Assembly (NCBI RefSeq): GCF_003958645.1
Contig: NZ_RXLO01000008.1
Location: 124,001-188,000, forward strand
DNA length: 64,000 nt
Reading direction: 5' to 3'
Source of the DNA: Chitinophaga rhizosphaerae
GTDB lineage: Bacteria > Bacteroidota > Bacteroidia > Chitinophagales > Chitinophagaceae
Numbering within the stretch: position 1 is the stretch's first letter; each line of letters starts with the position of its first letter. Position numbers and translations under genes: made by a program. This document shows positions 1 through 8,361 of this stretch, in pieces. The notes under the pieces were generated by a model, which had not been told where the DNA came from, ran no database searches, and saw nothing but the letters and a program-made list of their open reading frames with translations.

Positions 1-1665
1 TTCCGCGCCGGTCTTGTACACTGTTTTCCTTTTTGCCTCGTTGCCGATATAGCTCCAGCGGATGCCGGCGAGCACTTTCAGTTTTTCGGAAATGCTCACC
101 AGGTCTTGCACGTACCCACCGAACCGGGAAACGGGCAGCCTGTCGCTCTCTCTGGCCGTAGCCATCGGCATGTCCTGGCGGCCGGGCTTTTGACCGAGGT
201 CGCGGAAGCTGATTTTGTCGTACAGGTTTTTGTTGGTGCCGTAAGCGCCTTCGTAATCCCAGGCAGTGGTATTGTCAGTCGTATATTTATCTGCATCTAC
301 GCCTGCAAGTACGGTATGTTCAACGGAACCTGTTTTGAACTTACCGGTGAGGTCGATCGTTGCGCTCACATATCTTTCGTCGTTAAGTGCTTTACCGAGG
401 GGGCGGTTCAGCGAATCATTCGCGAACTGCAGTCTTTCGATGGAGTAATAATCCCTTTTATATTGTTGGAAAGCCACGTTGCCGTTGATGCTCCAGTTGC
501 TGTTCAGCTGATGCCTTACGGTAACGCCCGCGGTGGCCTGCTGTACTTTGGAATACTGCCAGGACGTGCCGAAGAAGGTGTTCCGCGGAACGTCTACGAT
601 GGATTTGCCATTGTTGGTACCGATCCCGAAGTCGGGCGTGTAATCGTGTTTCAGGTAATCGCCCTGCACGATGATTTCCGTGCGGGGAGCCACTTTGAAG
701 AGCAGGGAGGGGTTCACGTAGTAGCGTTTGCTGCTGACGTGGTCTCGGAAGCTGCCGGCGGATTCGTAGGTGCCGTTAACGCGGTAGGCTACTTTGCCGC
801 TAATGGGGCCGTAGATATCGAAAGCAGGTTTGTAGAGGTCGTAGCTGCCTACGCGCATGCTCACTTCGCCACCGCCTTCGAATTTGGGCTGTTTGGTGAC
901 GAGGTTCATCACGGCGCCGGGGGCCACCTGTCCGTAGAGGATAGCGGCGCTGCCTTTGAGCACTTCCACGCGCTCGAGGGAGCTCATTTCCGGGAAAGTG
1001 CCGGAGTTGACACGTGCGCCGTTTTTGAACATATTGTAGCTACCGAAACCGTAACCGCGGGCGGAGAAGGTTTCCTGGGTGCCGGCGCGCGTGGCGGCGA
1101 GGTACACGCCGTTCACGTTTTTCACCACATCGCTGAGGCGCTGGGCCTGCTGTTCGCGGATGGTAGCCTGGCCGATCACGGTTACCGCCTGGGGAAGGTC
1201 CATCACGGGGATGGGCAGTTTGCTCAGGTTAACGGGACGGTCGTTCTGGGTGCGTTTGTCGGAAATCACCACTTCGGAAAGCTGGTGGGCCGTTTCTTCC
1301 AGCGAAATGCTGATTTCTGTGCCCTGTTCACCGGTGATGGTGATCTGTTTTTCAACAGGCTTGAGGCCGACAGACGATATGAAGAGGGTGTAAGTTCCGG
1401 GTTTGAGGTTGCGGAGGGAGAAGGACCCGTCTTCGCCGGTGGTGGTGCCGCGGTTGAGTTCGCGCACCACAACGGTTACGAAGCCGGCGGGCTTGCCGTC
1501 TGCGGTGGATACATGTCCTTTGAGGGAACCTTTGGCGGGGTTTTCTTCTTCAGATAAAGTGGCTGCCGTGTCGGAAACCGCTGCTGCCATATAGTAGGTT
1601 GATCGTGCTGCCGCCGTGTGTGCCCCAAGGGCGCCGGCGAGCATCAGGAGGTAAACTTGCTTCAT
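1..1665 (-). CDS. TonB-dependent siderophore-type receptor (3' part missing)
   Basis: Outer-membrane receptor for energised uptake of a ligand, probably a ferric siderophore. The minus-strand frame is open from an ATG at 1663-1665 to the window edge, giving the first 555 codons. A signal peptide (MKQVYLLMLAGALGAHTAAA) is followed by a carboxypeptidase-regulatory-like beta domain with GSLKGHVSTADGKPAGFVTV and GTYTLFISSVGLKPVEKQI. Next come the TonB-box and plug region (SEVVISDKR, LPQAVTVIGQATIREQQAQRLSDV, SARGYGFGSYNMFKNGARV, LERVEVLKGSAAILYGQVAPGAVMNLVTK) and the first half of the barrel. The plug wording is that of FhuA/FpvA-like siderophore receptors. The ligand cannot be read from the sequence. 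No SusD-like partner is present upstream, which argues against a glycan transporter. Confidence 0.9.
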   Translation of the reverse strand, partial: MKQVYLLMLAGALGAHTAAARSTYYMAAAVSDTAATLSEEENPAKGSLKGHVSTADGKPAGFVTVVVRELNRGTTTGEDGSFSLRNLKPGTYTLFISSVGLKPVEKQITITGEQGTEISISLEETAHQLSEVVISDKRTQNDRPVNLSKLPIPVMDLPQAVTVIGQATIREQQAQRLSDVVKNVNGVYLAATRAGTQETFSARGYGFGSYNMFKNGARVNSGTFPEMSSLERVEVLKGSAAILYGQVAPGAVMNLVTKQPKFEGGGEVSMRVGSYDLYKPAFDIYGPISGKVAYRVNGTYESAGSFRDHVSSKRYYVNPSLLFKVAPRTEIIVQGDYLKHDYTPDFGIGTNNGKSIVDVPRNTFFGTSWQYSKVQQATAGVTVRHQLNSNWSINGNVAFQQYKRDYYSIERLQFANDSLNRPLGKALNDERYVSATIDLTGKFKTGSVEHTVLAGVDADKYTTDNTTAWDYEGAYGTNKNLYDKISFRDLGQKPGRQDMPMATARESDRLPVSRFGGYVQDLVSISEKLKVLAGIRWSYIGNEAKRKTVYKTGAE

Positions 1666-2187
1666 TTGCTCACGCTGAATTTTTGCAAAGAACAGCCGTT
1701 TTAACGGTTATACCCGATCGGATCGGGAAATCCATTTACGCGATCGGGAAAAACTTTGCTTGTGAGCGCATTTCAAATAACCCGCTGAATTTCAAACATC
1801 CACATCCGTAAAATCGTTGTTGCCCAATACTTCATTCCCGATTCGAAATTTTCTATCATATTGACTATCAATTAGTTACCGTTTTTACTATTCATGGGTC
1901 CTACAGCGGGAGAACGCCTTTCCGGGGAAAATGGGTGTTCCCGTTTGGGCCGGAATCCGGCAGGAGATGACACACTTGCCCGGAGCTCATGTCAAAATTT
2001 CCCCATCCGTTCCCGTTCGTCAAATCCTCTTTTCCCAAATCGGATACTGATCGGGAAAGACAATTTCCCCGGATGAACGTCTTTTTTCAACCGATGTAAA
2101 AAAGTGCCGGCAACTGATTTTTAAAATTCTTTGGGATTTTTTGGCACGCCCATTGTTTGTATTTCCATGAACCAAACACAAAGAGTC
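1666..2187. promoter_or_regulatory. Intergenic region with palindromes upstream of the TonB receptor gene
   Basis: No convincing gene is seen here. The region holds several palindromes close to the receptor start: CCGTTTTAACGG at 1696-1707, CCCGATCGGATCGGG at 1713-1727, and another CGATCGGG at about 1740. Further GATCGGG/CCCGAT words occur near 1840 and 2040. These could be operator sites for an iron- or nutrient-responsive repressor of the receptor, but no specific regulator can be named. Confidence 0.35.
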
Positions 2188-2388
2188 ATGAACAAGATCA
2201 TCATCGCAGCTTCCGTTTTGGGCACCGCCGCCGCCGGCATTTACTGGTATATGAAAAACCGCCAGCGCGCAGACGCCGCCATCGACGATATGAAGAAAGC
2301 TGCCCGCAATGCATACGACCGCGTCAGCAGGAAAGCGGCAGAGGCCAGCCATAAGGCAGACCGTAAGGTTAGGGAGCAACTTGCATAA
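2188..2388 (+). CDS. Small YtxH-like membrane-anchored protein
   Basis: A 66-residue protein of unknown function. The first 20 residues (MNKIIIAASVLGTAAAGIYW) form one hydrophobic segment. The rest is a charged, alanine- and lysine-rich helix (DDMKKAARNAYDRVSRKAAE...), the shape of YtxH-type general-stress proteins. The start at 2188 is chosen because it puts the hydrophobic segment at the N-terminus; an in-frame ATG at 2167 would add seven residues. The gene stands alone and converges on the lipoprotein gene across a shared terminator. Function is inferred only from shape. Confidence 0.6.
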   Translation: MNKIIIAASVLGTAAAGIYWYMKNRQRADAAIDDMKKAARNAYDRVSRKAAEASHKADRKVREQLA

Positions 2389-2411
2389 TTCTCTCAACAC
2401 CATTATATACC

Positions 2412-2446
2412 AAAAGGGCCGTCATTTTTAAAATGACGGCCCTTTT
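2412..2446. terminator. Bidirectional intrinsic terminator
   Basis: A long perfect hairpin, with arms AAAAGGGCCGTCATTTT and its complement, lies between the small membrane protein gene and the converging lipoprotein gene. It has T-runs on both strands. Confidence 0.85.
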
Positions 2447-2451
2447 GCTTT

Positions 2452-3753
2452 TTAAAGCGATCCATAGCTTCTTCTGTCTCGCACCCGGAATTCCCCGGTG
2501 ACTTTTTTCACCGGAGGGCTGCAGCTCGTGAACCTGAACATGCCCACGCTGAAGTTGCCTTCGATGTATTTCACGCCATTCAGCGTTTCGATCTTCGTGA
2601 TCCGGATGCTGCCGGCGGCGTTGATATCGTCCCCGGAAATGCAATGGGTATACACCGTATTGTAGAGCAGCTTCCCGGCTTGGGAATAATCTTCTATATA
2701 GACATATCCTTGCATGTTCATATTGTATGTACCGACGCCGGCGCCTTTCGGCAGGTAAAGCCCGAAGTGGGCCGCCGTACCCGTAAAGCCGCCGATCAGC
2801 ATAATATCTTCCCCGTCTTCTTCGAAAAACCAGTGCTGTAGCGTATTATAATCGGCACCACCATTGGTTCCGTAGAAATAGGTATCCTCGTAAATCCGTA
2901 TTTTTTTGAAAAGGATCGCTTTGCCGGTGGCGCCCCTGCCGGGGATCATACCGGCGGGGATGAAATTGTGGATTTCCACGCTAACGGTCACGGGGTTCGG
3001 ATCGGGCACTTTCGCGGGAGCGTTGTAATTGGCCAGGAATGGCTTGGCATCGGGCGTAATCGTTCCGCCGCTATTGACTTTCCAGTTCCTGACGTTTTCC
3101 GTGCTTTGCAGCACTTTTTCCCGTGCGATCTCCACTTCGTCCTGGTTCAGGCTACTGAGTAAAAAATCTTCCGTGACATGGACAGACAGCAGGGTCGATT
3201 CTTTGGGTTTGAGTGCATTCTTGATCGCCGTGAGCCAGAACATGGCGAAGGGCGCCCAGTCGGAGAAGTGACCGGTCTGAATGGTGAGTTTTTTGGCCGT
3301 TCTGTCCAGTTGCGTTTTGGGCAACATGCGCCAGATGCCGTCTTTGGCCTGATAGGCCATGAACAGCGCTTCTTCGCTGGTGCTGTCGAGGTCGGAGGCG
3401 TTGTAGGTAAATTCCAGCGTCAGGGGTTTGGCGAATTTGACGCCTTCGGGCCGGAGCCTGTAGGCGATACCCGGGCTACCTGGCAGGGTGTTGGAAATGG
3501 GTTCGACGGAAAACTGCGTATTGGCGGCGAGAGCGCCGGCGGGCACGGTAACTTTCAGTTTGCCGTCGGCCGAGACGATGTTCCCGCCTGCGGCGCCGAT
3601 GTCTTTAGTGACGGGAGCGCCGAGCGAGGTGCCGGCGGGGCGGACTTCACCTTTTGGCGCCTGGGGCTGAGGGGTTACATTATCTTTATTTTTTTCTGAA
3701 GTGCAGGCATACAGGAAAAGTATGGCCAGCATGGGAACGATGATCCGTTTCAT
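2452..3753 (-). CDS. Lipoprotein with ZU5-like domain
   Basis: A 433-residue exported lipoprotein. The signal peptide ends in the lipobox FLYAC with Cys17, followed by a Ser/Glu/Lys/Pro-rich linker. From about residue 50 to 170 it reads like a ZU5-type beta domain (GAAGGNIVSADGKLKVTVPA, then VPAGAL, LEFTYN and a DWAPF end); this fold is common in Bacteroidota surface proteins. The remaining ~260 residues match no family I recognise and include two Cys near the C-terminus. A promoter is visible upstream at 3800-3830. The role is unknown; a cell-envelope structural or adhesion role is an inference. Confidence 0.8.
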   Translation of the reverse strand: MKRIIVPMLAILFLYACTSEKNKDNVTPQPQAPKGEVRPAGTSLGAPVTKDIGAAGGNIVSADGKLKVTVPAGALAANTQFSVEPISNTLPGSPGIAYRLRPEGVKFAKPLTLEFTYNASDLDSTSEEALFMAYQAKDGIWRMLPKTQLDRTAKKLTIQTGHFSDWAPFAMFWLTAIKNALKPKESTLLSVHVTEDFLLSSLNQDEVEIAREKVLQSTENVRNWKVNSGGTITPDAKPFLANYNAPAKVPDPNPVTVSVEIHNFIPAGMIPGRGATGKAILFKKIRIYEDTYFYGTNGGADYNTLQHWFFEEDGEDIMLIGGFTGTAAHFGLYLPKGAGVGTYNMNMQGYVYIEDYSQAGKLLYNTVYTHCISGDDINAAGSIRITKIETLNGVKYIEGNFSVGMFRFTSCSPPVKKVTGEFRVRDRRSYGSL

Positions 3754-3799
3754 GTCGGGGTAAAATAGTTATGAGCTGTGATGATGATGAATTCCAATG

Positions 3800-3830
3800 C
3801 AAAGGTACTTTTGCGGTACATGACCGGCAA
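3800..3830 (-). promoter_or_regulatory. Bacteroidota-type promoter of the lipoprotein gene
   Basis: On the minus strand, TTG (3828-3830) is followed by a 20-base spacer and then TACCTTTG (3800-3807). This matches the Bacteroidota sigma consensus TTG-N19-21-TAnnTTTG, about 47 bases ahead of the ATG. Confidence 0.7.
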
Positions 3831-4019
3831 TCGGCGATGGTACGTAAATTCAGCGATTCAGTAATTCTACTGATCTGCAGTTCTTGCCATTTGCTTATGG
3901 TAAAAATGGAATGATGCCCGGTTGATCGGAATCAACAACTCTTTATAAGATTTCCATCCTACACCGCCCAAAAAAGTTAAGACAATGTTAAATTCACCTA
4001 CCTCCGTTGACCGAAATCA

Positions 4020-4050
4020 TTGCGGATTAATAAATCACCCCGTACTTTTG
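4020..4050 (+). promoter_or_regulatory. Promoter of the desaturase gene, very close to the start codon
   Basis: TTG (4020-4022), a 20-base spacer and TACTTTTG (4043-4050) match the Bacteroidota promoter consensus. The -7 box ends only four bases before the ATG at 4055, so transcription should begin at or just after the start codon. This implies a leaderless mRNA or a downstream true start. Confidence 0.6.
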
Positions 4051-4054
4051 ACAG

Positions 4055-4933
4055 ATGAATACCACCATTGCTCCGAATAAGAAAGCGGGGACCAACTGGC
4101 TGCACGAGATGGACTTCATTGGGATGCACCTCGTGCCCTTTCTCGCTTTCTTCACGCATGTAACTGCTTTCGACTGGATTTTGTGCGCAGTGCTCTATTT
4201 CGTGCGCATGTTCTTCGTAACCGGCGGATATCACCGATACTTCTCGCACCGATCGTATAAAACTTCCCGTTTCTTCCAATTCCTGCTGGCCTGCGGCGCG
4301 CAGAGCAGCTTCCAGAAAGGGGTGTTATGGTGGGCCGCCAATCACCGCGTCCATCACAAACATTCCGATACCCCGGAAGACCCCCACTCCGCCAAGATCT
4401 ACGGCTTCTGGCATGCCCATATCGGCTGGATCATGGACAAGGAACACAAGGAAACCCGTTATGACCTCATCAAGGATATGAAGCATAAAGAACTGTTCTG
4501 GCTGAATAAATACCACTTCGTTCCACCGCTGATCCTCGCCGTTGTCGTGTACTTCATCGGCAACAAAGTGAATGGTGCGGGTTGGTTCGACTGGTCGGCC
4601 GGGCTATCCACGCTTTTCATCGGGTTCTTCCTCAGCACGATCCTGCTGTTCCACGGTACCTTCACCATCAACTCGCTCATGCACAAATGGGGCAAGCCCC
4701 GCTATAAAACCGGCGACGAATCCAAAAACAGCCTGATCCTCGCACTCGTTACGCTCGGCGAAGGCTGGCACAACAACCACCACTATTACCAGCGCGCTAC
4801 GCGGCAGGGTTTCTATTGGTGGGAGATAGACATCACGTTTTATATCATCAAGATGCTCGGCTGGTTCGGCCTGGTGTGGGATATTCACGGCGTGCCGGAA
4901 AAGGTCAGGGAAAACAATAAAGTTTCGGTATAA
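4055..4933 (+). CDS. Fatty acid / acyl-lipid desaturase (stearoyl-CoA desaturase type)
   Basis: A membrane di-iron enzyme that introduces a cis double bond into a saturated acyl chain, likely at delta-9, adjusting membrane fluidity. The three histidine clusters of the family are all present: HRYFSH (H60 and H65), HRVHH (H97, H100, H101) and HNNHH (H239, H242, H243). Hydrophobic segments lie between them at about residues 22-55, 70-85, 156-170 and 185-205. At 292 residues it is a compact acyl-CoA-type desaturase without a fused cytochrome b5. It is monocistronic, bounded by its own promoter and a strong terminator. The ATG at 4055 is adopted, although the promoter sits unusually close; Met19 (HEMDF) is an alternative that still keeps every His box. 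Confidence 0.93.
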   Translation: MNTTIAPNKKAGTNWLHEMDFIGMHLVPFLAFFTHVTAFDWILCAVLYFVRMFFVTGGYHRYFSHRSYKTSRFFQFLLACGAQSSFQKGVLWWAANHRVHHKHSDTPEDPHSAKIYGFWHAHIGWIMDKEHKETRYDLIKDMKHKELFWLNKYHFVPPLILAVVVYFIGNKVNGAGWFDWSAGLSTLFIGFFLSTILLFHGTFTINSLMHKWGKPRYKTGDESKNSLILALVTLGEGWHNNHHYYQRATRQGFYWWEIDITFYIIKMLGWFGLVWDIHGVPEKVRENNKVSV

Positions 4934-4944
4934 AAACGCTTTGC

Positions 4945-4986
4945 AAAATAATGAAGCCCCTCCGGCCGGAGGGGCTTCATTATTTT
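4945..4986. terminator. Intrinsic terminator after the desaturase gene
   Basis: A near-perfect inverted repeat, AAAATAATGAAGCCCCTCC-ggc with its complement, ends in TTATTTT. It is the strongest hairpin in this part of the window. Confidence 0.85.
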
Positions 4987-5098
4987 AATCCGTTTCATCC
5001 GGCAGATCGAAAAAGCGGATCGTTCCATCTATGAACATGCCGGCGAACCGGCCGAAACTTCCGCTGGGCGGGCGGCTGGTACATTTGGCATGGAGCGA
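4985..5098 (-). pseudogene. Possible remnant of a gene 3' end
   Basis: The minus strand has a short open stretch that reads like a protein C-terminus (CTSRPPSGSFGRFAG, then FIDGTIRFFDLPDETD and a stop). It has no start codon, and a stop lies immediately upstream. I do not recognise the family. It may be a leftover 3' end of a deleted gene or simply chance. Confidence 0.25.
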
Positions 5099-5349
5099 TC
5101 AGCAAACAGCCCCTATCTGCAATGAAGTAGCTATACTGTCACCTGAAAATCCATGAATTCCTTCCGAAATTTTTGCTTCATAAATAATTTACCGAATTGA
5201 ATTGTCAGACGGTGACGGAAGCAGTGGAGAGATCGCATCCATCCCTTCAATATCATTCGCCAAACGATCAATAGTCCCATCCGAACGCCCCATAAATTCC
5301 TACGCAACTTATCCTCCATATTCCCTTCCCTTTGATTAAATTAGCCTAT
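4987..5349. other. Intergenic region before the gamma-glutamyltransferase gene
   Basis: Apart from the possible gene remnant at 4985-5098, nothing convincing is seen. A 62-codon open frame on the minus strand (5131-5319) lacks domain character and is treated as chance. Confidence 0.4.
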
Positions 5350-7239
5350 ATGCAACGTTTCCTGATCCTGCTTTTGCTGATAGCCGCCACCGGCAAGGCG
5401 CAGCAAACCCAAAAGCCACCGCTCCACGGCCGCCACTGGATGGCCATTACGGGTAAACCCCTCGCCGCCACCGCCGGCGCCGCGCTGTTCCAACAGGGCG
5501 GCAATGCCGTAGATGCCGCCTGTGCCATGCTGGCGGCAACCTGCACCATGTGGGACGTGCTGAGCTGGGGCGGTGAAACGCAGGCGCTCATCTATCATCC
5601 CAAAACTGGGAAAGTGATCGCCATCAATGCCCTGGGCGTGGCGCCCACCGGGGCTACCGCAGCGTTTTACAAAGGAAAGGGATACGCCTTTCCGCCGGAA
5701 TACGGCCCCCTTTCCGCCGTAACTCCCGGAACCCCCGGCGGTATCTGTCATATGCTGTCTTACTACGGCACCAAAAGCCTCCGGGAAGTACTGCGCCCCG
5801 CCATGGAAATGGCCGCAGGATACCCCATGGAAGCACAAACGGCCAACAGCATCGAACGCGGGAAATCGTGGATCAGGCAATGGCCCTACAGCGAAAAGGT
5901 TTTCCTCACCCATCCCGGCCAACCCCGCGAGGCGCCGGAAGCGGGTGAGATTTTCGTGCAGGCCGACCTCCTGGCCACCCTTCAAAAAATGGTGGATGCG
6001 GAAACCGCGGCGCTGCGTGCAGGTAAATCCCGGAAAGAAGCCATCATGGCCGCCTTCAACAGGTTCTACAAGGGAGATATTGCGCAGGAATTCGTTCGGG
6101 GTGCCCGCGAACAGGGAGGCCTCATCACGATGCAGGACCTCGCCAACTGGAAAGTGATCGAAGAAGAACCCGTCCACATCAACTACAAAGGCATCGACGT
6201 CTACAAACTCCGCGAATGGACGCAGGGCCCCACGATGCTGCAAGCCCTCAACATCCTCGAAAACTTCGATCTCAAGGCGATGGGATACAATTCCCCGCAA
6301 TACATCCACACGGTCTACCAGGCCATGAACCTCAGTTTCGCCGACCGCGATTTCTATTACGGCGACCCGTACGGAACGCTGAAGCCCCCCATCCGCGGGC
6401 TCCTCAGCAAAGCCTATGCCCGCCAGCGCGCCGGCACGATCGATCCGCGGCAGAACGCTACGAACGTCATGCCCGGAGACCCCTACCCTTTCCAGAACGA
6501 ACGCAATCCCTGGAAACGCTTCCTCGACCTTCGGCCCGCATTGTCTGACACCACACGACAAAACCCGCCGGGGCACTTCGTCCCGAAACACGACGCCGTC
6601 GCCCATCAGCCATGGGACAGTGCGTACCACCACCGTCTCTGGCGCGGCACTACCAGCGTGGAAGCCGCCGACGCGGAAGGATGGGTGGTCAGCATCACGC
6701 CCAGCGGCGGCTGGCTGCCCGCCTGCATCGCGGGCCGCACGGGAATAGGCATGAGCCAGCGCGCACAAAGCTTCGTACTCGATTCGGCCATGAACCCTTT
6801 CAACGTGATCGCTCCCGGCAAAAGGCCGCGCGTCACGCTCACGCCTTCCATGGCGTTGAAAGACGGGAAACCGTTCCTTTCCTTCGCCGTGCAGGGCGGC
6901 GATACGCAAGACCAGAACCTGTTGCAATTCTTCCTCAATGTGGTGGAATTCGGGATGACGGTGCAGCAGGCCACGGAAGCGGCGAACGTTAACAGTAACC
7001 AGCTGTGGCTGTCGCTGGGCGGAACGGCGGTGAAAGACAGGGTCCCCCGGGCCGGGAGCATCCTCGTTGCCAGCGCCACGCCAGACAGTACGCGCCGCGC
7101 GCTCGAAAGCATGGGCTACGTACTTAGTTTCGCGGCGCGCACCAGCGGCCCCATCAACGCCATATTCTTCGATACGCTGCACCGTTCCATATGGGGCGGC
7201 AGCAGCAATCATGGCGAGGATTACGGTATCGGATGGTAG
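5350..7239 (+). CDS. Gamma-glutamyltransferase family protein (Ntn hydrolase)
   Basis: An exported protein of the gamma-glutamyltranspeptidase family, which cleaves or transfers gamma-glutamyl groups after self-processing into two subunits. The signal peptide is MQRFLILLLLIAATGKAQ. The large-subunit motifs GGNAVDAACAM and AVTPGTPGG are clear. The processing site reads RGTTS, making Thr434 the likely new N-terminal nucleophile, followed by a small-subunit region with PSGGW, RPRVTLTPSM and VQGGDTQ. The usual TTH[FY] after the nucleophile is replaced by TTSVEAAD, so it belongs to a divergent branch and its substrate may not be glutathione. The ATG at 5350 is chosen because it begins directly at the signal peptide; a TTG at 5332 is in frame. 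The gene is monocistronic. Confidence 0.88.
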   Translation: MQRFLILLLLIAATGKAQQTQKPPLHGRHWMAITGKPLAATAGAALFQQGGNAVDAACAMLAATCTMWDVLSWGGETQALIYHPKTGKVIAINALGVAPTGATAAFYKGKGYAFPPEYGPLSAVTPGTPGGICHMLSYYGTKSLREVLRPAMEMAAGYPMEAQTANSIERGKSWIRQWPYSEKVFLTHPGQPREAPEAGEIFVQADLLATLQKMVDAETAALRAGKSRKEAIMAAFNRFYKGDIAQEFVRGAREQGGLITMQDLANWKVIEEEPVHINYKGIDVYKLREWTQGPTMLQALNILENFDLKAMGYNSPQYIHTVYQAMNLSFADRDFYYGDPYGTLKPPIRGLLSKAYARQRAGTIDPRQNATNVMPGDPYPFQNERNPWKRFLDLRPALSDTTRQNPPGHFVPKHDAVAHQPWDSAYHHRLWRGTTSVEAADAEGWVVSITPSGGWLPACIAGRTGIGMSQRAQSFVLDSAMNPFNVIAPGKRPRVTLTPSMALKDGKPFLSFAVQGGDTQDQNLLQFFLNVVEFGMTVQQATEAANVNSNQLWLSLGGTAVKDRVPRAGSILVASATPDSTRRALESMGYVLSFAARTSGPINAIFFDTLHRSIWGGSSNHGEDYGIGW

Positions 7240-7361
7240 TTTCAGGCGGCGGGAACGGACAGCACGCTCCCACCGTCCGGAAAACACACCGGTATGCTTT
7301 TTGGGCGTACCTTTGCAGGGATTTGTAAAACCCGATTTCCTGTCACAAAAAACCACGCGGT

Positions 7362-7829
7362 ATGTTATCGATCGGCACCCCGGCACCGGATTTTAATTTG
7401 TATTCAACACCCGGCCAGCGGTATACACTGCAAGACTTCCAGGGAAAGAACCTCATCATGGCCTTCTACCCGGCAGACTGGAGCCCGGTTTGCGGCGACC
7501 AGATGTCGCTCTACAACGAAATGCTCCAGTTATTCCGTAAACAGAACGCAGCGATCGTGGGGGTTTCGGTAGACAGCAAATGGTGCCACCAGGCCTACAC
7601 GCAGGCGCGCAACCTGCACTTCCCGCTGCTGGCGGATTTTGAGCCGAAGGGAGCCGTCGCCCAAGCGTATGAGGCGTACGACGATAAGGAAGGCCAATGC
7701 CATCGGGCATTGTACGTGATCGACGGCAACGGCATCATACGCTGGAACTTTTTGTCGCCCCCTGCTGTTAATCCAGGAGCAGACGGGATTCTCGATGCAC
7801 TGGAAAAAATTCAGGCTAAAAAAATATAA
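7362..7829 (+). CDS. Peroxiredoxin (AhpC/TSA family)
   Basis: A thiol peroxidase that reduces hydrogen peroxide and organic peroxides in the cytoplasm. The 155-residue protein has the thioredoxin-fold opening PAPDFNLYSTPG. The peroxidatic site is PADWSPVC with Cys44; here Ser replaces the Thr of the common PxxxTxxC motif. Other Cys at 75 (SKWCHQAY) and about 110 (EGQCHRA) could serve as resolving cysteines. A TACCTTTG box lies at 7308-7315. The gene heads a tight run with the DsbA-like and thioredoxin genes, so the thioredoxin may be its reductant. Confidence 0.9.
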   Translation: MLSIGTPAPDFNLYSTPGQRYTLQDFQGKNLIMAFYPADWSPVCGDQMSLYNEMLQLFRKQNAAIVGVSVDSKWCHQAYTQARNLHFPLLADFEPKGAVAQAYEAYDDKEGQCHRALYVIDGNGIIRWNFLSPPAVNPGADGILDALEKIQAKKI

Positions 7830-7836
7830 ACTGTCT

Positions 7837-8352
7837 ATGGCAAAACTCACACCACCGGCCGGCCCGCAAGATCATGCACGGGGTAAGGAAGGAGCGCCTG
7901 TTACGCTCGTGGAGTATGGCGATTTTCAATGTCCGCATTGCGGAAAGGCTTTTCCCGCAGTGGAAGACATCGTTAAAAAAATAGGGCCCGGATTGCGGTT
8001 CATCTTCCGTCATTTCCCCCTTTCCGAATCCCACGCCATGGCCAAACCCGCAGCCATCGCCGCGGAAGCCGCCGCCCGGCAGGGAAAGTTCTGGGAAATG
8101 CATCACGGCATCTTCCAGAACCAGGCCATACTGTCCGCCGAAACCCTCTTCGCCATCGCGCAACATATCGGCCTCGACCTCGAACAATTCCGGAACGACA
8201 TACAGGATACGGCATTGGAAGACAAGGTGGACGCGGATTTCGAAAGCGGCGTAAGGAGCGGCGTGAACGGTACGCCTTCATTTTTCATCAATGGACAAAA
8301 ATACAACGGCAGCTATGACGAAGAATCGCTCATGGCTTCCCTCACTTTTTAA
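7837..8352 (+). CDS. DsbA-family thioredoxin-domain oxidoreductase
   Basis: A 171-residue DsbA-like (Thioredoxin_4 type) oxidoreductase. The active site is FQCPHC with Cys32 and Cys35, and the cis-proline loop reads GTPSFF. Between them lies the helical insertion typical of DsbA proteins. No signal peptide is seen with the ATG at 7837, so it probably acts in the cytoplasm. It starts eight bases after the peroxiredoxin stop and ends ten bases before the thioredoxin gene, indicating one operon for peroxide or thiol stress. An upstream in-frame start at 7795 would overlap the peroxiredoxin gene and is not preferred. Confidence 0.88.
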   Translation: MAKLTPPAGPQDHARGKEGAPVTLVEYGDFQCPHCGKAFPAVEDIVKKIGPGLRFIFRHFPLSESHAMAKPAAIAAEAAARQGKFWEMHHGIFQNQAILSAETLFAIAQHIGLDLEQFRNDIQDTALEDKVDADFESGVRSGVNGTPSFFINGQKYNGSYDEESLMASLTF

Positions 8353-8361
8353 ACGCAGGTT

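Larger units (their letters stand above)
3754..4054. other. Divergent intergenic region
   Basis: About 300 bases between divergent genes. It holds the lipoprotein promoter on the minus strand (3800-3830) and the desaturase promoter on the plus strand (4020-4050). No ORF of interest is seen. Confidence 0.6.

Noticed and set aside
106..1557. A 483-codon open frame on the plus strand
   Set aside because: It lies opposite the TonB receptor gene; the minus strand has signal peptide, plug and barrel motifs while this frame has no domain character.
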